Source: Catelliglobosispora koreensis DSM 44566 (lineage in GTDB: Bacteria; Actinomycetota; Actinomycetes; Mycobacteriales; Micromonosporaceae). From it: DNA of 64,000 bases. The notes beneath the pieces were generated by a model. That model made no database searches. It was not told the DNA's origin and saw only the letters and a program-made list of their open reading frames with translations. Below are positions 34,426 through 41,869 of this stretch, one piece after another (the first letter of the stretch is position 1; every line of letters begins with the position of its first letter). The position numbers and the translations under genes were made by a program. The stretch spans positions 372,097 to 436,096 of the forward strand of contig NZ_KB903261.1 in the NCBI RefSeq assembly GCF_000379685.1, written 5' to 3'.

Positions 34426-35169
34426 TTAGTTCACCAGGCGTTCCCACCAGGACAGGTGCTGCGGCTGCTGCACCGGCTCCACAGGCGGCGGCGTCGTTGG
34501 GCCGCCATATCCATAGCCAGGCGTAGTCCGGCTAGGCGTCGGCCGCGGAGACCGGGAAACCGATGGCGTTGGACTGACCGACCGCGACGGGCTCGGCGAG
34601 ATCGACCGCGACGGTGACGGGCTAACCGACATCGACGGGCTCGGCGACGGCGACTGGCTCATGCCGGGGCACGTGTGGCTCAGGTTGAACGTTCCAGGCG
34701 TGGTCTCGTCAGGCGATACGGTCGCCGATCCGTTGACGATGGCCTGGCCCGTGGGCGTCGTGAAGATGTAGGCGTGGATGACATCGCCGTTGCCAGCCTC
34801 AGCCAGGTAGCCCACCCAGCCAGGTCCCGAGTCGGTGTCCGGGAACACGGCTGTGATGGGACCTGCGGTCACGCTCGTGAACTGGATCGTGATCGAGGTG
34901 AAGTTGTCCCCCGATGACGACGGCAGGACAAAGTGCCAGCCGTCGTAGTTCGGCCCAGGCGGCGAGCCCAGCGGCCCACTGCAGTCCTGCTCGTCAAACT
35001 CGTCAGCGGTCGCCCCAATGTGATCTGGATTGATCGTCACCGGCGTGTCGGCCCACGCCGGCTTAGGGCTGGAAGTCTGGATGGATAGGGCGATGGCGGC
35101 CACCACCGCGAAGATTGCTGCCCCGACGGCGATCAAAAGCCGTGGCACAGGGCGGGAAATAAACGACAT
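34426..35169 (-). CDS. Secreted protein with Ser/Pro repeat stalk
   Basis: A 247-residue exported protein. Signal sequence at about residues 8-40 (LLIAVGAAIFAVVAAIALSI, cleavage near AWA-DT). A globular beta-rich domain of about 125 residues follows (DGWHFVLPSSSGDNFTSITIQF), with two cysteines. A low-complexity stalk of SPSPS/SRSVSPTPS repeats then leads to a short aromatic end WWERLVN. No LPxTG or LAxTG sorting signal is present, so wall anchoring by the sortase in this window is not supported. Function unknown. Confidence 0.75.
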   Translation of the reverse strand: MSFISRPVPRLLIAVGAAIFAVVAAIALSIQTSSPKPAWADTPVTINPDHIGATADEFDEQDCSGPLGSPPGPNYDGWHFVLPSSSGDNFTSITIQFTSVTAGPITAVFPDTDSGPGWVGYLAEAGNGDVIHAYIFTTPTGQAIVNGSATVSPDETTPGTFNLSHTCPGMSQSPSPSPSMSVSPSPSRSISPSPSRSVSPTPSVSRSPRPTPSRTTPGYGYGGPTTPPPVEPVQQPQHLSWWERLVN

Positions 35170-35227
35170 TCATGCTCCTAGAGATTTGTGCCTATATCTA
35201 GGAACGAGAAATGTCACTAATCGGACA

Positions 35228-36373
35228 TTAGGCGTTGCTGCCGACTTCCCAGCTTGGCTGCGGGGTGGGCGACGGCTGTAGCGGGCCTGTGTACTCCATG
35301 AGGATCATCGCGATGTCGTCGTCAAGCCGGTAGTGAACCCACTCCTGCAAGGCCGCCTCCACCGAGGCCAGGCCATCGCCGACCGTTCCGTGCCCGAGCA
35401 ACCTCCACGCGCGGTCCGCTATGGGGAAGAAGGTGCCGTCGCGACGGGCCTCGGCGAGTCCATCGGTCAACATGAGCAGCCGGTCGCCTGGCTCCAGCCG
35501 CTCGACCCTTGTCCTGACCACCGGCATGAAGCCCAGTGGCGGCGCGGGAGCCGGTGGATCGAGAGTGATCACTTCGCCGCGGCGCAGCAGAATCGGGGAC
35601 GGGTGACCACAGTTCACGATGGTCAACGTGCCGCCGCGTTCTTCGACCAGACACGCGGTCACGAAGTCTTCGTCGCCAACGGATCGCGCGACAGCGCGAT
35701 CAAGGTCGGCCACCACGGCACGCAGGTCAGCTCGCTCGTAGGCGACGTGCCGGTAAGAGCCGAGAACGATGCTCGCCGTGCGGACGGCATCGAGTCCCTT
35801 GCCACGCACGTCACCGATGATCATCCGTACGCCATAGGGCGTGTCCAGCGCTTCGTATAGGTCCCCGCCGATGTCAGCGGCAGCGGCGGCGGAGATATAA
35901 CGGCCAGCGATCGACAGACTGCCCACCTTGGGACCCAATGGCCGCAGAACCGCCTGCTGAGCGATGCTCGCGAGACGGGCCAGCTCAGCGATTCTTTCCG
36001 CTTGCCGTTGCCGGACAACCGCAACAGACGCGGCGATCGTGGTCGCGATGCCGATGGCGACAACGTTGATGAACGGGGAGAAGTCGCTGGCGTCGCCTAG
36101 CATCGCGAACAGGGTGCCCACCGCGGTCGCGGCGGCACCGGCCACGAGGACCTCTTTCCACGGGGCGAAAACAGCGGCCAGGAACGGCACGGTCGCCATC
36201 AGCCCCACGTAACGCACCGGGCGGCCATCAGCCAGCTCGATAGCGCTGATGAGTCCGAGCATGACAAAGGCCGCGCCGAGTCCGGCGCGGGCTCCAGGGC
36301 TACGCGGGCGTCCGCCCATCAAGACTCCGACCATTCGTACGGCAACCAGCATGCCTGATCTCAGTGAGAACAC
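35228..36373 (-). CDS. Membrane SpoIIE/RsbU-type PP2C phosphatase
   Basis: A 381-residue protein. Four or five membrane helices at about residues 28-125 are followed by a short coiled linker (RQRQAERIAELARLASIAQQAVLRP) and a SpoIIE phosphatase domain at about 150-370 (ADIGGDLYEAL, IGDVRGKGLDAVRTAS, VNCGHPSPILL, LTDGLAEAR). Such enzymes dephosphorylate anti-sigma-factor antagonists in partner-switching stress pathways. No anti-sigma kinase or antagonist gene is nearby. Confidence 0.88.
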   Translation of the reverse strand: MFSLRSGMLVAVRMVGVLMGGRPRSPGARAGLGAAFVMLGLISAIELADGRPVRYVGLMATVPFLAAVFAPWKEVLVAGAAATAVGTLFAMLGDASDFSPFINVVAIGIATTIAASVAVVRQRQAERIAELARLASIAQQAVLRPLGPKVGSLSIAGRYISAAAAADIGGDLYEALDTPYGVRMIIGDVRGKGLDAVRTASIVLGSYRHVAYERADLRAVVADLDRAVARSVGDEDFVTACLVEERGGTLTIVNCGHPSPILLRRGEVITLDPPAPAPPLGFMPVVRTRVERLEPGDRLLMLTDGLAEARRDGTFFPIADRAWRLLGHGTVGDGLASVEAALQEWVHYRLDDDIAMILMEYTGPLQPSPTPQPSWEVGSNA

Positions 36374-36470
36374 TCGTCAGATTGGCCGCTCGGGGGATCG
36401 CAATGTGTCCGGATGGATTACCTGGCGAAAATGGGTCGCTTTGCTGGGCTTTTGCGGACCAAGATGGCCC

Positions 36471-37106
36471 ATGCTGATCGACCATTGGCCGTTGCAGGGA
36501 CTTTCGCTCCAGACACCTGATCTTGAGCTGCGTTTACCGGACAACGAGGAACTGGCCGCGCTCGCTGACGTCGCCGCCGCGGGAATACATGATTCGGACT
36601 TCATGCCGTTCCTTGTTCCCTGGACCGCAGGAAGCCCAGCCGAGGTCGCGCGCTCAGTCATCCTGCACCACTGGAAGATCATTGGTTCGTTCGATGTCCA
36701 GGACTGGCGTATTCCATTTACAGTCTTCTATCAAGGAATGCCGGTTGGCGTCCAGACCATCCGCGCCAAGAACTTCGCCGTCACTCGCGAAGTCGCGACC
36801 GGCTCGTGGCTGGGCAAGGCCTATCACGGGCGTGGCATTGGCACCCAGATGCGGGTTGCCGTGCTGGAGTTCGCCTTCGCCGGCCTCGGTGCGCAGAGCG
36901 CTATCTCGGCGGCGCTCGTCGGGAATGCCGCCTCGCTGGGTGTCTCGCGCAAACTTGGGTACCGCGAAGACGGCATCGGGCGCGAAGAAGTCCAGGGCAA
37001 GCTGCGCGTCGACCAGCGCCTGCGGCTGGACAAGGAGCAATGGAGCGCGCCTTTCGGCGTACCCATGAAAGGCTTGGAGAAGGTTTTGGAGTTTCTTGGT
37101 CTATGA
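36471..37106 (+). CDS. GNAT-family N-acetyltransferase
   Basis: A 211-residue acetyltransferase of the RimJ/RimL type. It has the acetyl-CoA loop [27 protein letters not shown] and [25 protein letters not shown] at 36471 is chosen because it precedes the typical [25 protein letters not shown] start; the reading frame is open further upstream but overlaps the divergent phosphatase gene. Target unknown. Its last 6 bases overlap the convergent dcd gene. Confidence 0.82.
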   Translation: MLIDHWPLQGLSLQTPDLELRLPDNEELAALADVAAAGIHDSDFMPFLVPWTAGSPAEVARSVILHHWKIIGSFDVQDWRIPFTVFYQGMPVGVQTIRAKNFAVTREVATGSWLGKAYHGRGIGTQMRVAVLEFAFAGLGAQSAISAALVGNAASLGVSRKLGYREDGIGREEVQGKLRVDQRLRLDKEQWSAPFGVPMKGLEKVLEFLGL

Positions 37107-37682
37107 GCCGGTCGGCCAAACCTGCCAGCTCTGATATGACCTAGACGGCGTCGGGCCACGCTGTCCCTGATAGCGGGAGCCGTAAATGCTTGAGCCGTAA
37201 GGATGTTCGGCGGGCGAGGACACGCGCAGCACACACAGCTGGCCGATCTTCATGCCGGGCCAGAGGCGGATCGGCAGCGTAGCCACATTGGACAGTTCCA
37301 GCGTGACGTGCCCAGAGAAACCGGGGTCGATGAAACCAGCGGTGGAGTGCACGAGCAGGCCGAGGCGGCCAAGGCTCGACTTTCCTTCGATGCGCCCGGC
37401 GAGCTGCTGGCCGATCGTCATGCATTCCAAAGTGGACGCGAGCACGAACTCGCCTGGGTGCAGGACAAAGGACTCGCCCTCCTGCACTTCAACCAGGCTG
37501 GTCAAGTCGTCCTGCTGCTCAGCCGGGTCAATGTGGGTGTAGAGGTGGTTGTTGAACACCCGGAACCAGCGATCCAGCCGGACGTCAATGCTCGACGGCT
37601 GGATAAGGCTTTGCTCGAACGGGTTGAGCTCCAGCTGTCCGTTCTTGATCTCAGTGAGCAGGTCACGATCCGATAGCAGCAC
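37101..37682 (-). CDS. dcd: dCTP deaminase
   Basis: A 193-residue enzyme that deaminates dCTP to dUTP (or, in the bifunctional form, to dUMP) for dTTP synthesis. Motifs: [11 protein letters not shown] at the start, [22 protein letters not shown], the catalytic [34 protein letters not shown], and [16 protein letters not shown] at 37682 matches the family start; the frame is open upstream but without homology. A perfect LexA box lies about 95 bases upstream, but its -10 sequence points the other way. Confidence 0.95.
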   Translation of the reverse strand: MLLSDRDLLTEIKNGQLELNPFEQSLIQPSSIDVRLDRWFRVFNNHLYTHIDPAEQQDDLTSLVEVQEGESFVLHPGEFVLASTLECMTIGQQLAGRIEGKSSLGRLGLLVHSTAGFIDPGFSGHVTLELSNVATLPIRLWPGMKIGQLCVLRVSSPAEHPYGSSIYGSRYQGQRGPTPSRSYQSWQVWPTGS

Positions 37683-37776
37683 GTGGGTGAGCTTACAGGT
37701 TTTGGTTTGTCTGATTTGCGGCGTGTGTTGCTCGGTTAAGGCTGTTCGGCGACTTGTGGCGTGTCGAGTGGCTTGA

Positions 37777-37804
37777 TCGAACGTGTGTTCGATAGGGTGT
37801 GGGC
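37777..37804 (+). promoter_or_regulatory. Perfect LexA (SOS) box with abutting -10, leaderless promoter
   Basis: TCGAACGTGTGTTCGA (37777-37792) matches the actinobacterial SOS box TCGAAC-N4-GTTCGA with all twelve specified bases. TAGGGT (37793-37798) directly follows and fits a -10 box. The ATG at 37805 begins 7 bases after the end of TAGGGT, where transcription should start, so the mRNA is likely leaderless. The box at 40669-40684 has the same geometry. Confidence 0.8.
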
Positions 37805-38269
37805 ATGGCAACTTGGAGTGAGTTCGCGGCCGCAGCGCCGGAGCTTGCCACACCTATCCGCGAGCTGCTGCATCAGTACGGGCGGGGAATGGCCTACCTG
37901 GCCACGATCCGCCAAGACGGGGGTCCCCGGCTGCACCCGGTGTCACCGATCGTCACCGACGAAAGCCTCTACTGCTTCGTCATCGCCTCGCCCAAACGCG
38001 ACGACCTGTTCCGCGACGGGCGATTCGCACTGCACACGTTTCCCGCCGAGCTAACCGACGCCGAAGGCGTGCTGACGGGGCGGGCACGTCAAGTGCTCAA
38101 CGTGTCCGTTGTGGACGCGTTGGCGCGGTCGCATCGCGCCGCGCCTGGCGTGGACTGGACGCTGTTCGAGTTCACGATCGACTCTGCGTTCCTTCATCGG
38201 TATGCGGCTGGAGCTGCCCCGATGAGCTGGCGCGCCAGATCCAGGCGGCCGCAGCTGGTCGCCGTCTGA
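37805..38269 (+). CDS. PNPOx-like flavin-fold protein under a LexA box
   Basis: A 154-residue protein of the pyridoxamine 5'-phosphate oxidase-like split-barrel family. The pattern is [34 protein letters not shown], followed by [17 protein letters not shown]. Actinobacterial members bind FMN, F420 or haem; the cofactor is not clear. ATG at 37805 is chosen over GTG at 37799 because it falls exactly at the predicted transcription start of the SOS-box promoter. There is no ribosome binding site, which fits leaderless initiation. SOS control of such a protein is not something I recall as described. Confidence 0.82.
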   Translation: MATWSEFAAAAPELATPIRELLHQYGRGMAYLATIRQDGGPRLHPVSPIVTDESLYCFVIASPKRDDLFRDGRFALHTFPAELTDAEGVLTGRARQVLNVSVVDALARSHRAAPGVDWTLFEFTIDSAFLHRYAAGAAPMSWRARSRRPQLVAV

Positions 38270-38308
38270 AGCCTGGAAAGGGGCGCCTGTGTTACATTGG
38301 TGCCCCTT

Positions 38309-38382
38309 GCGGGTGTAGTTCAATGGCAGAACATCAGCTTCCCAAGCTGACAGTGCGAGTTCGATTCTCGTCACCCGCTCCA
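38309..38382 (+). tRNA. tRNA-Gly (CCC anticodon), CCA encoded
   Basis: Acceptor GCGGGTG (38309-38315) pairs with CACCCGC (38372-38378), discriminator T, then CCA (38380-38382). The anticodon arm is TCAGC-TTCCCAA-GCTGA, giving CCC. The T-arm contains GTTCGATTC. An imperfect hairpin (38278-38308) lies just upstream and may end the PNPOx transcript. The 3' half from the anticodon loop to CCA is duplicated exactly at 38902-38945. Confidence 0.96.
38339..38382 (+). repeat. att-like direct repeat, copy 1 (within tRNA-Gly)
   Basis: Starts TTCCCAAGCTGACAG and ends CACCCGCTCCA. Identity with copy 2 stops abruptly on both sides (preceding GC versus AA, following AAG versus CTT). Confidence 0.95.
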
Positions 38383-38466
38383 AAGACAAAAGCCCTGGTC
38401 CAAAGAAGATCATCAGCTAAATCTGTAGGTCCTTGTCACATGGACCCACACCGATACAATCGTCGA

Positions 38467-38784
38467 ATGTCCGAGATTCCCCGGCTCCTCGCCGAACAGG
38501 CTGCACGTGACGGAATGAGCATCGCTGGAGCATTCGAGGATATCGCCGAGTTTGGTGAGCCCAACTGCTTCAAAATGACCTTGGCGTGCACTGCCTCCGG
38601 CATGATGGTCAGGGAACAGTTCTTCTACATGGGAACCGGGCAACGGAACATCGGCGCCGTGCTGTGCCTGGTTGTCGCGACCGCCGAAAAGCACCTGCCC
38701 ACTCGCCAGCGATTCATCCGTCTGGTAGGTAGTGAAGCCAGGTACAAAGTCTACGAACGGATCAGCCAAAAGCTCGACGGCTAG
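38467..38784 (+). CDS. Unknown 105-residue protein carried between the tRNA-Gly repeats
   Basis: Starts MSEIPRLLAEQAARDGMSIAGAFEDIAEF; ends with a basic helical region YKVYERISQKLDG. One globular alpha/beta domain of about 105 residues is likely; three cysteines, no membrane segment, no signal peptide. ATG at 38467 is preferred; the open frame upstream runs back into the tRNA and is not coding. No family recognised. Being the only gene in the insert, it could be a cargo, an immunity factor or a leftover of a larger element; the sequence does not decide. Confidence 0.65.
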   Translation: MSEIPRLLAEQAARDGMSIAGAFEDIAEFGEPNCFKMTLACTASGMMVREQFFYMGTGQRNIGAVLCLVVATAEKHLPTRQRFIRLVGSEARYKVYERISQKLDG

Positions 38785-38901
38785 GCGGCGGCCCCCGGGC
38801 CATAAGCGGGCCAGTAACCCGGTCCTCAGACAGTCACGAACGGTCTGTTCCGCCGCTGCTCATGGGGTGTATTTCAGAAAAACATTCGCGATGATCGGAA
38901 A

Positions 38902-38945
38902 TTCCCAAGCTGACAGTGCGAGTTCGATTCTCGTCACCCGCTCCA
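38902..38945 (+). repeat. att-like direct repeat, copy 2 (tRNA-Gly 3' half)
   Basis: Exact 44-base copy of 38339-38382. It lacks the acceptor 5' strand and D-arm, so it is not a functional tRNA. The stretch 38785-38901 before it has no visible gene. Confidence 0.95.
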
Positions 38946-39018
38946 CTTGTGAATGCCTTCCAGCTCTAGCCGAAACGGGGATGGTGCTGGGGATCAGCGG
39001 CCACGATCGTTTGCGTTC

Positions 39019-39522
39019 GTGCGAAAGCTAATGACTTTGCTCATCTGTGGTTCGGCGCTGGTCGCGGGCTGCGGCCAGACCGCCCAGCCGAGCGTCGCTT
39101 TGCCCTCTGAATCTCCGTCGTCATTAGCCTCACCGCCCGGTTCGCCGTCCGCTTCCGCGACTGTCTCGCCTACGCCGTCTCCGGCGGCAACGACTAAGAC
39201 TCCGGCTCCGGTCAAGACCTCCAGCCGGCCCGCGAACGCTGGACTGACCGCGACTTACACGGTGAATATCGTTTGCCACACGATGTTCCCAGGCAAGTTC
39301 CAAATCGTGGTCGAAGCGACGGCCAGCAAACCGCTGCGCGAAGGAAATGTGCGACGCAACGTGAACGGTGCCCTTACCGGCCTGCCGATGACGATCAACG
39401 GCAACGTCGCCAAAGGTGGCCTGCCGGGCGAAGGACCCGGCCCGGTTGAGTTCGCGTGGAGCCTTGTCGCCGAAGACGGCAGTTCGTTCAACCGCACCGA
39501 ATCCAAAACCCACTCCTGCTGA
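39019..39522 (+). CDS. Lipoprotein with Ser/Pro/Thr-rich spacer
   Basis: A 167-residue lipoprotein. Signal peptide MRKLMTLLICGSALVAGCG with lipobox LVAGC near residue 18. A spacer of about 60 residues (SPSASATVSPTPSPAATTKTPAP) leads to a small beta domain (ATYTVNIVCHTMFPGKFQIVVEATASKPLREGN) with a final cysteine. The GTG at 39019 precedes the twin basic residues; ATG at 39031 is an alternative. Function unknown. Confidence 0.78.
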   Translation: MRKLMTLLICGSALVAGCGQTAQPSVALPSESPSSLASPPGSPSASATVSPTPSPAATTKTPAPVKTSSRPANAGLTATYTVNIVCHTMFPGKFQIVVEATASKPLREGNVRRNVNGALTGLPMTINGNVAKGGLPGEGPGPVEFAWSLVAEDGSSFNRTESKTHSC

Positions 39523-39556
39523 AACTCGGTTGGGGCGTGCGGGTGACCGGCGCAGA

Positions 39557-40078
39557 ATGATCGGCATGAAATTCACATCTCCTCTGGAGCGGCTGGACCC
39601 ACCTGCGATCAACTCTGAGCTGGGTGCGCTGAATAGCTGGCTGGACTATCACCGCGCGACGCTATTGATGAAGATGGAAGGGCTGACGCCGGAGCAAGCT
39701 GGGCAGCCCACGGTGGAGTCGGGCACGACGTTGCATGGCCTGATGCGGCATCTGACCACCATCGAGCAGTACTGGTTTGTGGAATGTGTGGCCGGATCGA
39801 AAGAGCCATACCCCTATTACGATGGCGAAGAAATCGACTGGGACTGGGATCTGAGCCGCAGCGAGGGTTTGCAAGCCGACGTGGATCGTTACGTGGCCTT
39901 GTGTGAGCGCATCCGGCGAATCACAGCCGACGTCGACCCGAACGCCACGATCGTCACCAAGCGCGGCAAGGAGATGGACATCCGCGGCATCATGATCGGC
40001 ATGATCGAGGAGTATGCCCGGCACAACGGACACGCCGACATCATCCGCGAACTCATCGACGGCGTGACCGGCGACTGA
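39557..40078 (+). CDS. DinB-family (DUF664) protein, putative thiol-dependent enzyme
   Basis: A 173-residue four-helix protein. The metal-site histidines of the DinB/YfiT fold are visible: LDYHRATLL, LHGLMRHLTTIEQYWF and EEYARHNGHADIIREL. In actinobacteria these often use mycothiol or bacillithiol in S-transfer reactions; the actual substrate is unknown. ATG at 39557 or 39566 can be the start. Stands 21 bases before the VOC-family gene on the same strand. Confidence 0.88.
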   Translation: MIGMKFTSPLERLDPPAINSELGALNSWLDYHRATLLMKMEGLTPEQAGQPTVESGTTLHGLMRHLTTIEQYWFVECVAGSKEPYPYYDGEEIDWDWDLSRSEGLQADVDRYVALCERIRRITADVDPNATIVTKRGKEMDIRGIMIGMIEEYARHNGHADIIRELIDGVTGD

Positions 40079-40099
40079 CCTGCTCACTAGCATGGCCTC

Positions 40100-40441
40100 A
40101 TGACCATAGATCTGTTCGCGGGCATTCCTGTGCGCGACTACAACGAAGCTGTGGCTTGGTATGAGCGGCTGCTCGGTGGCCCGCCATCGTTTATTCCCAA
40201 CGACATTGAAGCGGTGTGGGAGCTAGCCGAGCACCGGTTCGTGTACATTGAGGTTCAGCCCGAGCACGCCGGGCACGCCAATCACACCGTCTTTACCGAC
40301 GACCTAGATGTGCGTGTCGCACAGATCGCGGAGCGGGGCTTGGAACCGTCCGATCGCGAGACTTATGAAAACGGGGTACGCAAAATAACTTTCCGCGATC
40401 CGGATGGCAACCGAATCGGATTTGGCGGCGGCCCGGCTTAG
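40100..40441 (+). CDS. VOC-family (glyoxalase/bleomycin resistance) protein
   Basis: A 113-residue single VOC module. Pattern: AGIPVRDYNEAVAWYERLLGGPPSFIP, then HTVFTDDLDVRVAQIAERG and ITFRDPDGNRIGFG. These form dimers with a metal site at the interface (Glu/His positions in EHRFVYIEV and DPDGNRI). Substrate not predictable. Probably one transcript with the DinB gene. Confidence 0.88.
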   Translation: MTIDLFAGIPVRDYNEAVAWYERLLGGPPSFIPNDIEAVWELAEHRFVYIEVQPEHAGHANHTVFTDDLDVRVAQIAERGLEPSDRETYENGVRKITFRDPDGNRIGFGGGPA

Positions 40442-40497
40442 CGCCTGACGCTCCCATCGCCGGTGAGACAATGCCCACCGGCGATGGTCGCCTGAAC

Positions 40498-40656
40498 TCA
40501 GGAGCTTTGCTGCACGGGCGATTCGGCCTCAGCCATCGCGGCAGTGTCGTCTTCGGAAGAGGTTTGCGGCAGGGAGTAAACGTCGCGCAGATAGGCAAGC
40601 CGGCTCAACTGGTCGTCGCTCCACTTGCCATGCCACCAAGCAGCGATGTCATACAC
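40498..40656 (-). CDS. Unannotated 52-residue protein under a perfect LexA box
   Basis: Below the usual length cut-off. GTG at 40656, TGA at 40498-40500. The N-terminal half is rich in Trp and charged residues (MYDIAAWWHGKWSDDQLSR, then LAYLRDVY) and looks like one amphipathic helix pair. The C-terminal half is acidic and Gln/Ser-rich, probably disordered. There is no ribosome binding site, but GTG lies 7 bases after a -10 (TAGAAT) that directly follows a perfect SOS box, giving a leaderless mRNA. The identical geometry at 37.8 kb supports it. SOS-induced small proteins often block division (SidA, DivS); that role is a guess. Confidence 0.72.
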   Translation of the reverse strand: MYDIAAWWHGKWSDDQLSRLAYLRDVYSLPQTSSEDDTAAMAEAESPVQQSS

Positions 40657-40684
40657 ATCGCCATTCTATCGAACATGCGTTCGA
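40657..40684 (-). promoter_or_regulatory. Perfect LexA (SOS) box with abutting -10, leaderless promoter
   Basis: TCGAACATGCGTTCGA at 40669-40684 matches TCGAAC-N4-GTTCGA on all twelve fixed bases. On the minus strand TAGAAT (40668-40663) follows directly as a -10 box, then 6 bases, then the GTG start at 40656. The neighbouring gene on this strand (40697-41179) ends upstream, so the promoter serves only the small gene. Confidence 0.82.
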
Positions 40685-40696
40685 AACGCTCGCAGA

Positions 40697-41179
40697 TTAG
40701 GCAGCGGCCGCCAAGGCGCGTGCCTGGTTCACCTGATACATCGCCCAGCCCGCGGCCTGCTCACCCGGCGCCAATTGGCAACTGTGGTAAAGCCCTTCGC
40801 CCATAACGTTTACGGTGACGAACCCGGTGACCTTCTTGTCCTTCATGATGAGGAACAGCAAGCCAAGCAGCAGGAACAGGGAAAGCCCGCAGGTGAAGAA
40901 CGCGAGCAAAACGCCGAGCACCGCGCAAACGATGCCGAGCACCATGCCAGTCGACGAAATCGTCTCAGTGACCTGGGTGGAGTCCTGCACCGTCCAAGTC
41001 GTGCCGCGCAACGGATAGCGCCCGGCCGGAACGATGACGAAGGTGCGGGTGATGGCGATGTCGCCAATCGTCACCAGCACTTGCTCTGGTTCGGCCGGTC
41101 CCGGATTGGACCACTGATAAGGCTCTGGCAAAGTGTTCGGATCAGTCACGAAGGCGACTATAGGCGTACCCGTCCGCAT
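40697..41179 (-). CDS. Small membrane protein with two close helices, unknown
   Basis: A 160-residue protein. N-terminal soluble beta region (EQVLVTIGDIAITRTFVIVPAGRYPLRGTTWTVQD). Then two hydrophobic helices at about residues 77-110 (MVLGIVCAVLGVLLAFFTCGLSLFLLLGLLFLIM) and a C-terminal domain ending in Ala-rich sequence. The N-terminal strands resemble those of DUF-type membrane proteins with a PH-like or YcxB-like fold, but I cannot name a family. Monocistronic by position. Confidence 0.72.
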   Translation of the reverse strand: MRTGTPIVAFVTDPNTLPEPYQWSNPGPAEPEQVLVTIGDIAITRTFVIVPAGRYPLRGTTWTVQDSTQVTETISSTGMVLGIVCAVLGVLLAFFTCGLSLFLLLGLLFLIMKDKKVTGFVTVNVMGEGLYHSCQLAPGEQAAGWAMYQVNQARALAAAA

Positions 41180-41233
41180 TCGCGAGTGTCCGAAGCTGAC
41201 AGTAGATGTCCACTAAACGCATAGGATGTGCCA

Positions 41234-41869
41234 ATGTCAACCGCAGCAGCGTCATACGGCACAGCGGTTTCTCAGCACCGAAGCGCCGCGTCCTATGTGG
41301 ACATCGCACAAGCGCTGCTTGCGGGCACTGGCGACCTTCGCTTGCAGCAGCTCATGGCTCAGCTCGCCGATCAGCGGACAAGGTTGTCCGCCTTGGCTTT
41401 TCAGCTTCAGCTGCCGGCGCCATGGCTAGCGGGACAGCAACTGAACCAGGTCGGCATTGACTCCATTAGTGGCGACCAAGCGCTTGACCAAGCCAGCAAC
41501 AGCCTCCTGCAAGCTGAGGCAAGCATTCGTGAGATTCAACAGCAGCTGACCGCTCCGCTGCTTCCTAAGGCCACGCCCGCCGTGCGGGCTGGCCTCGTCT
41601 ACGGCAGCTGGAGCTTAGTCGGCTGGTTAGTCCAATGTGGACTTCTCGTCGCCAGCAACGGCACCAGTCCCTCCGCGCTGCTGACCTCGCTTTGTGCCAT
41701 GCCGGTGCTGGCCTTCGGCGGTGGAGTCCTCACGCTGCACCTGTTCGGGCAACCCAAGGAAGGCGCGAAGGCGAACTACTTCTTCAAGCTGGGCATAGGC
41801 TTCTGCTTGCTCGCGATGCCCTTAGCGTGGATAGCTCTCATCGGCGGACTCGCCCTGCTGCGCGGCTGA
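41234..41869 (+). CDS. Membrane protein of unknown function with N-terminal helical region
   Basis: A 211-residue protein. An N-terminal soluble helical segment (about residues 1-115, rich in Gln, Leu and Ala) precedes three hydrophobic helices at about 118-205 (GLVYGSWSLVGWLVQCGLLVA, LTSLCAMPVLAFGGGVLTLHLF, LGIGFCLLAMPLAWIALIGGLALL). ATG at 41234 is preferred to GTG at 41228. Its 3' end overlaps the convergent gene by 48 bases. Function not recognised. Confidence 0.68.
   Translation: MSTAAASYGTAVSQHRSAASYVDIAQALLAGTGDLRLQQLMAQLADQRTRLSALAFQLQLPAPWLAGQQLNQVGIDSISGDQALDQASNSLLQAEASIREIQQQLTAPLLPKATPAVRAGLVYGSWSLVGWLVQCGLLVASNGTSPSALLTSLCAMPVLAFGGGVLTLHLFGQPKEGAKANYFFKLGIGFCLLAMPLAWIALIGGLALLRG

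Larger units (their letters stand above)
38339..38945 (+). mobile_element. Mini-insert bounded by 44-bp direct repeats of tRNA-Gly 3' half
   Basis: The 44 bases from the anticodon loop to CCA of tRNA-Gly (38339-38382) recur identically at 38902-38945 without the 5' half of the tRNA. This is the footprint of site-specific integration into a tRNA gene: attL in the intact tRNA, attR 563 bp away. The insert holds one gene (38467-38784) and no integrase, so it is either a deleted remnant or a mobilised cassette dependent on an integrase elsewhere. Confidence 0.82.

Noticed and set aside
34426-35169. Sortase substrate
   Set aside because: The Ser/Pro stalk suggests a wall protein, but the C-terminus ends in WWERLVN without LAxTG/LPxTG, hydrophobic helix or basic tail.
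37683-37776. SOS control of dcd by the LexA box at 37777
   Set aside because: The -10-like TAGGGT abuts the box on the plus strand only; no matching -10 points toward dcd. Indirect effects are not excluded.
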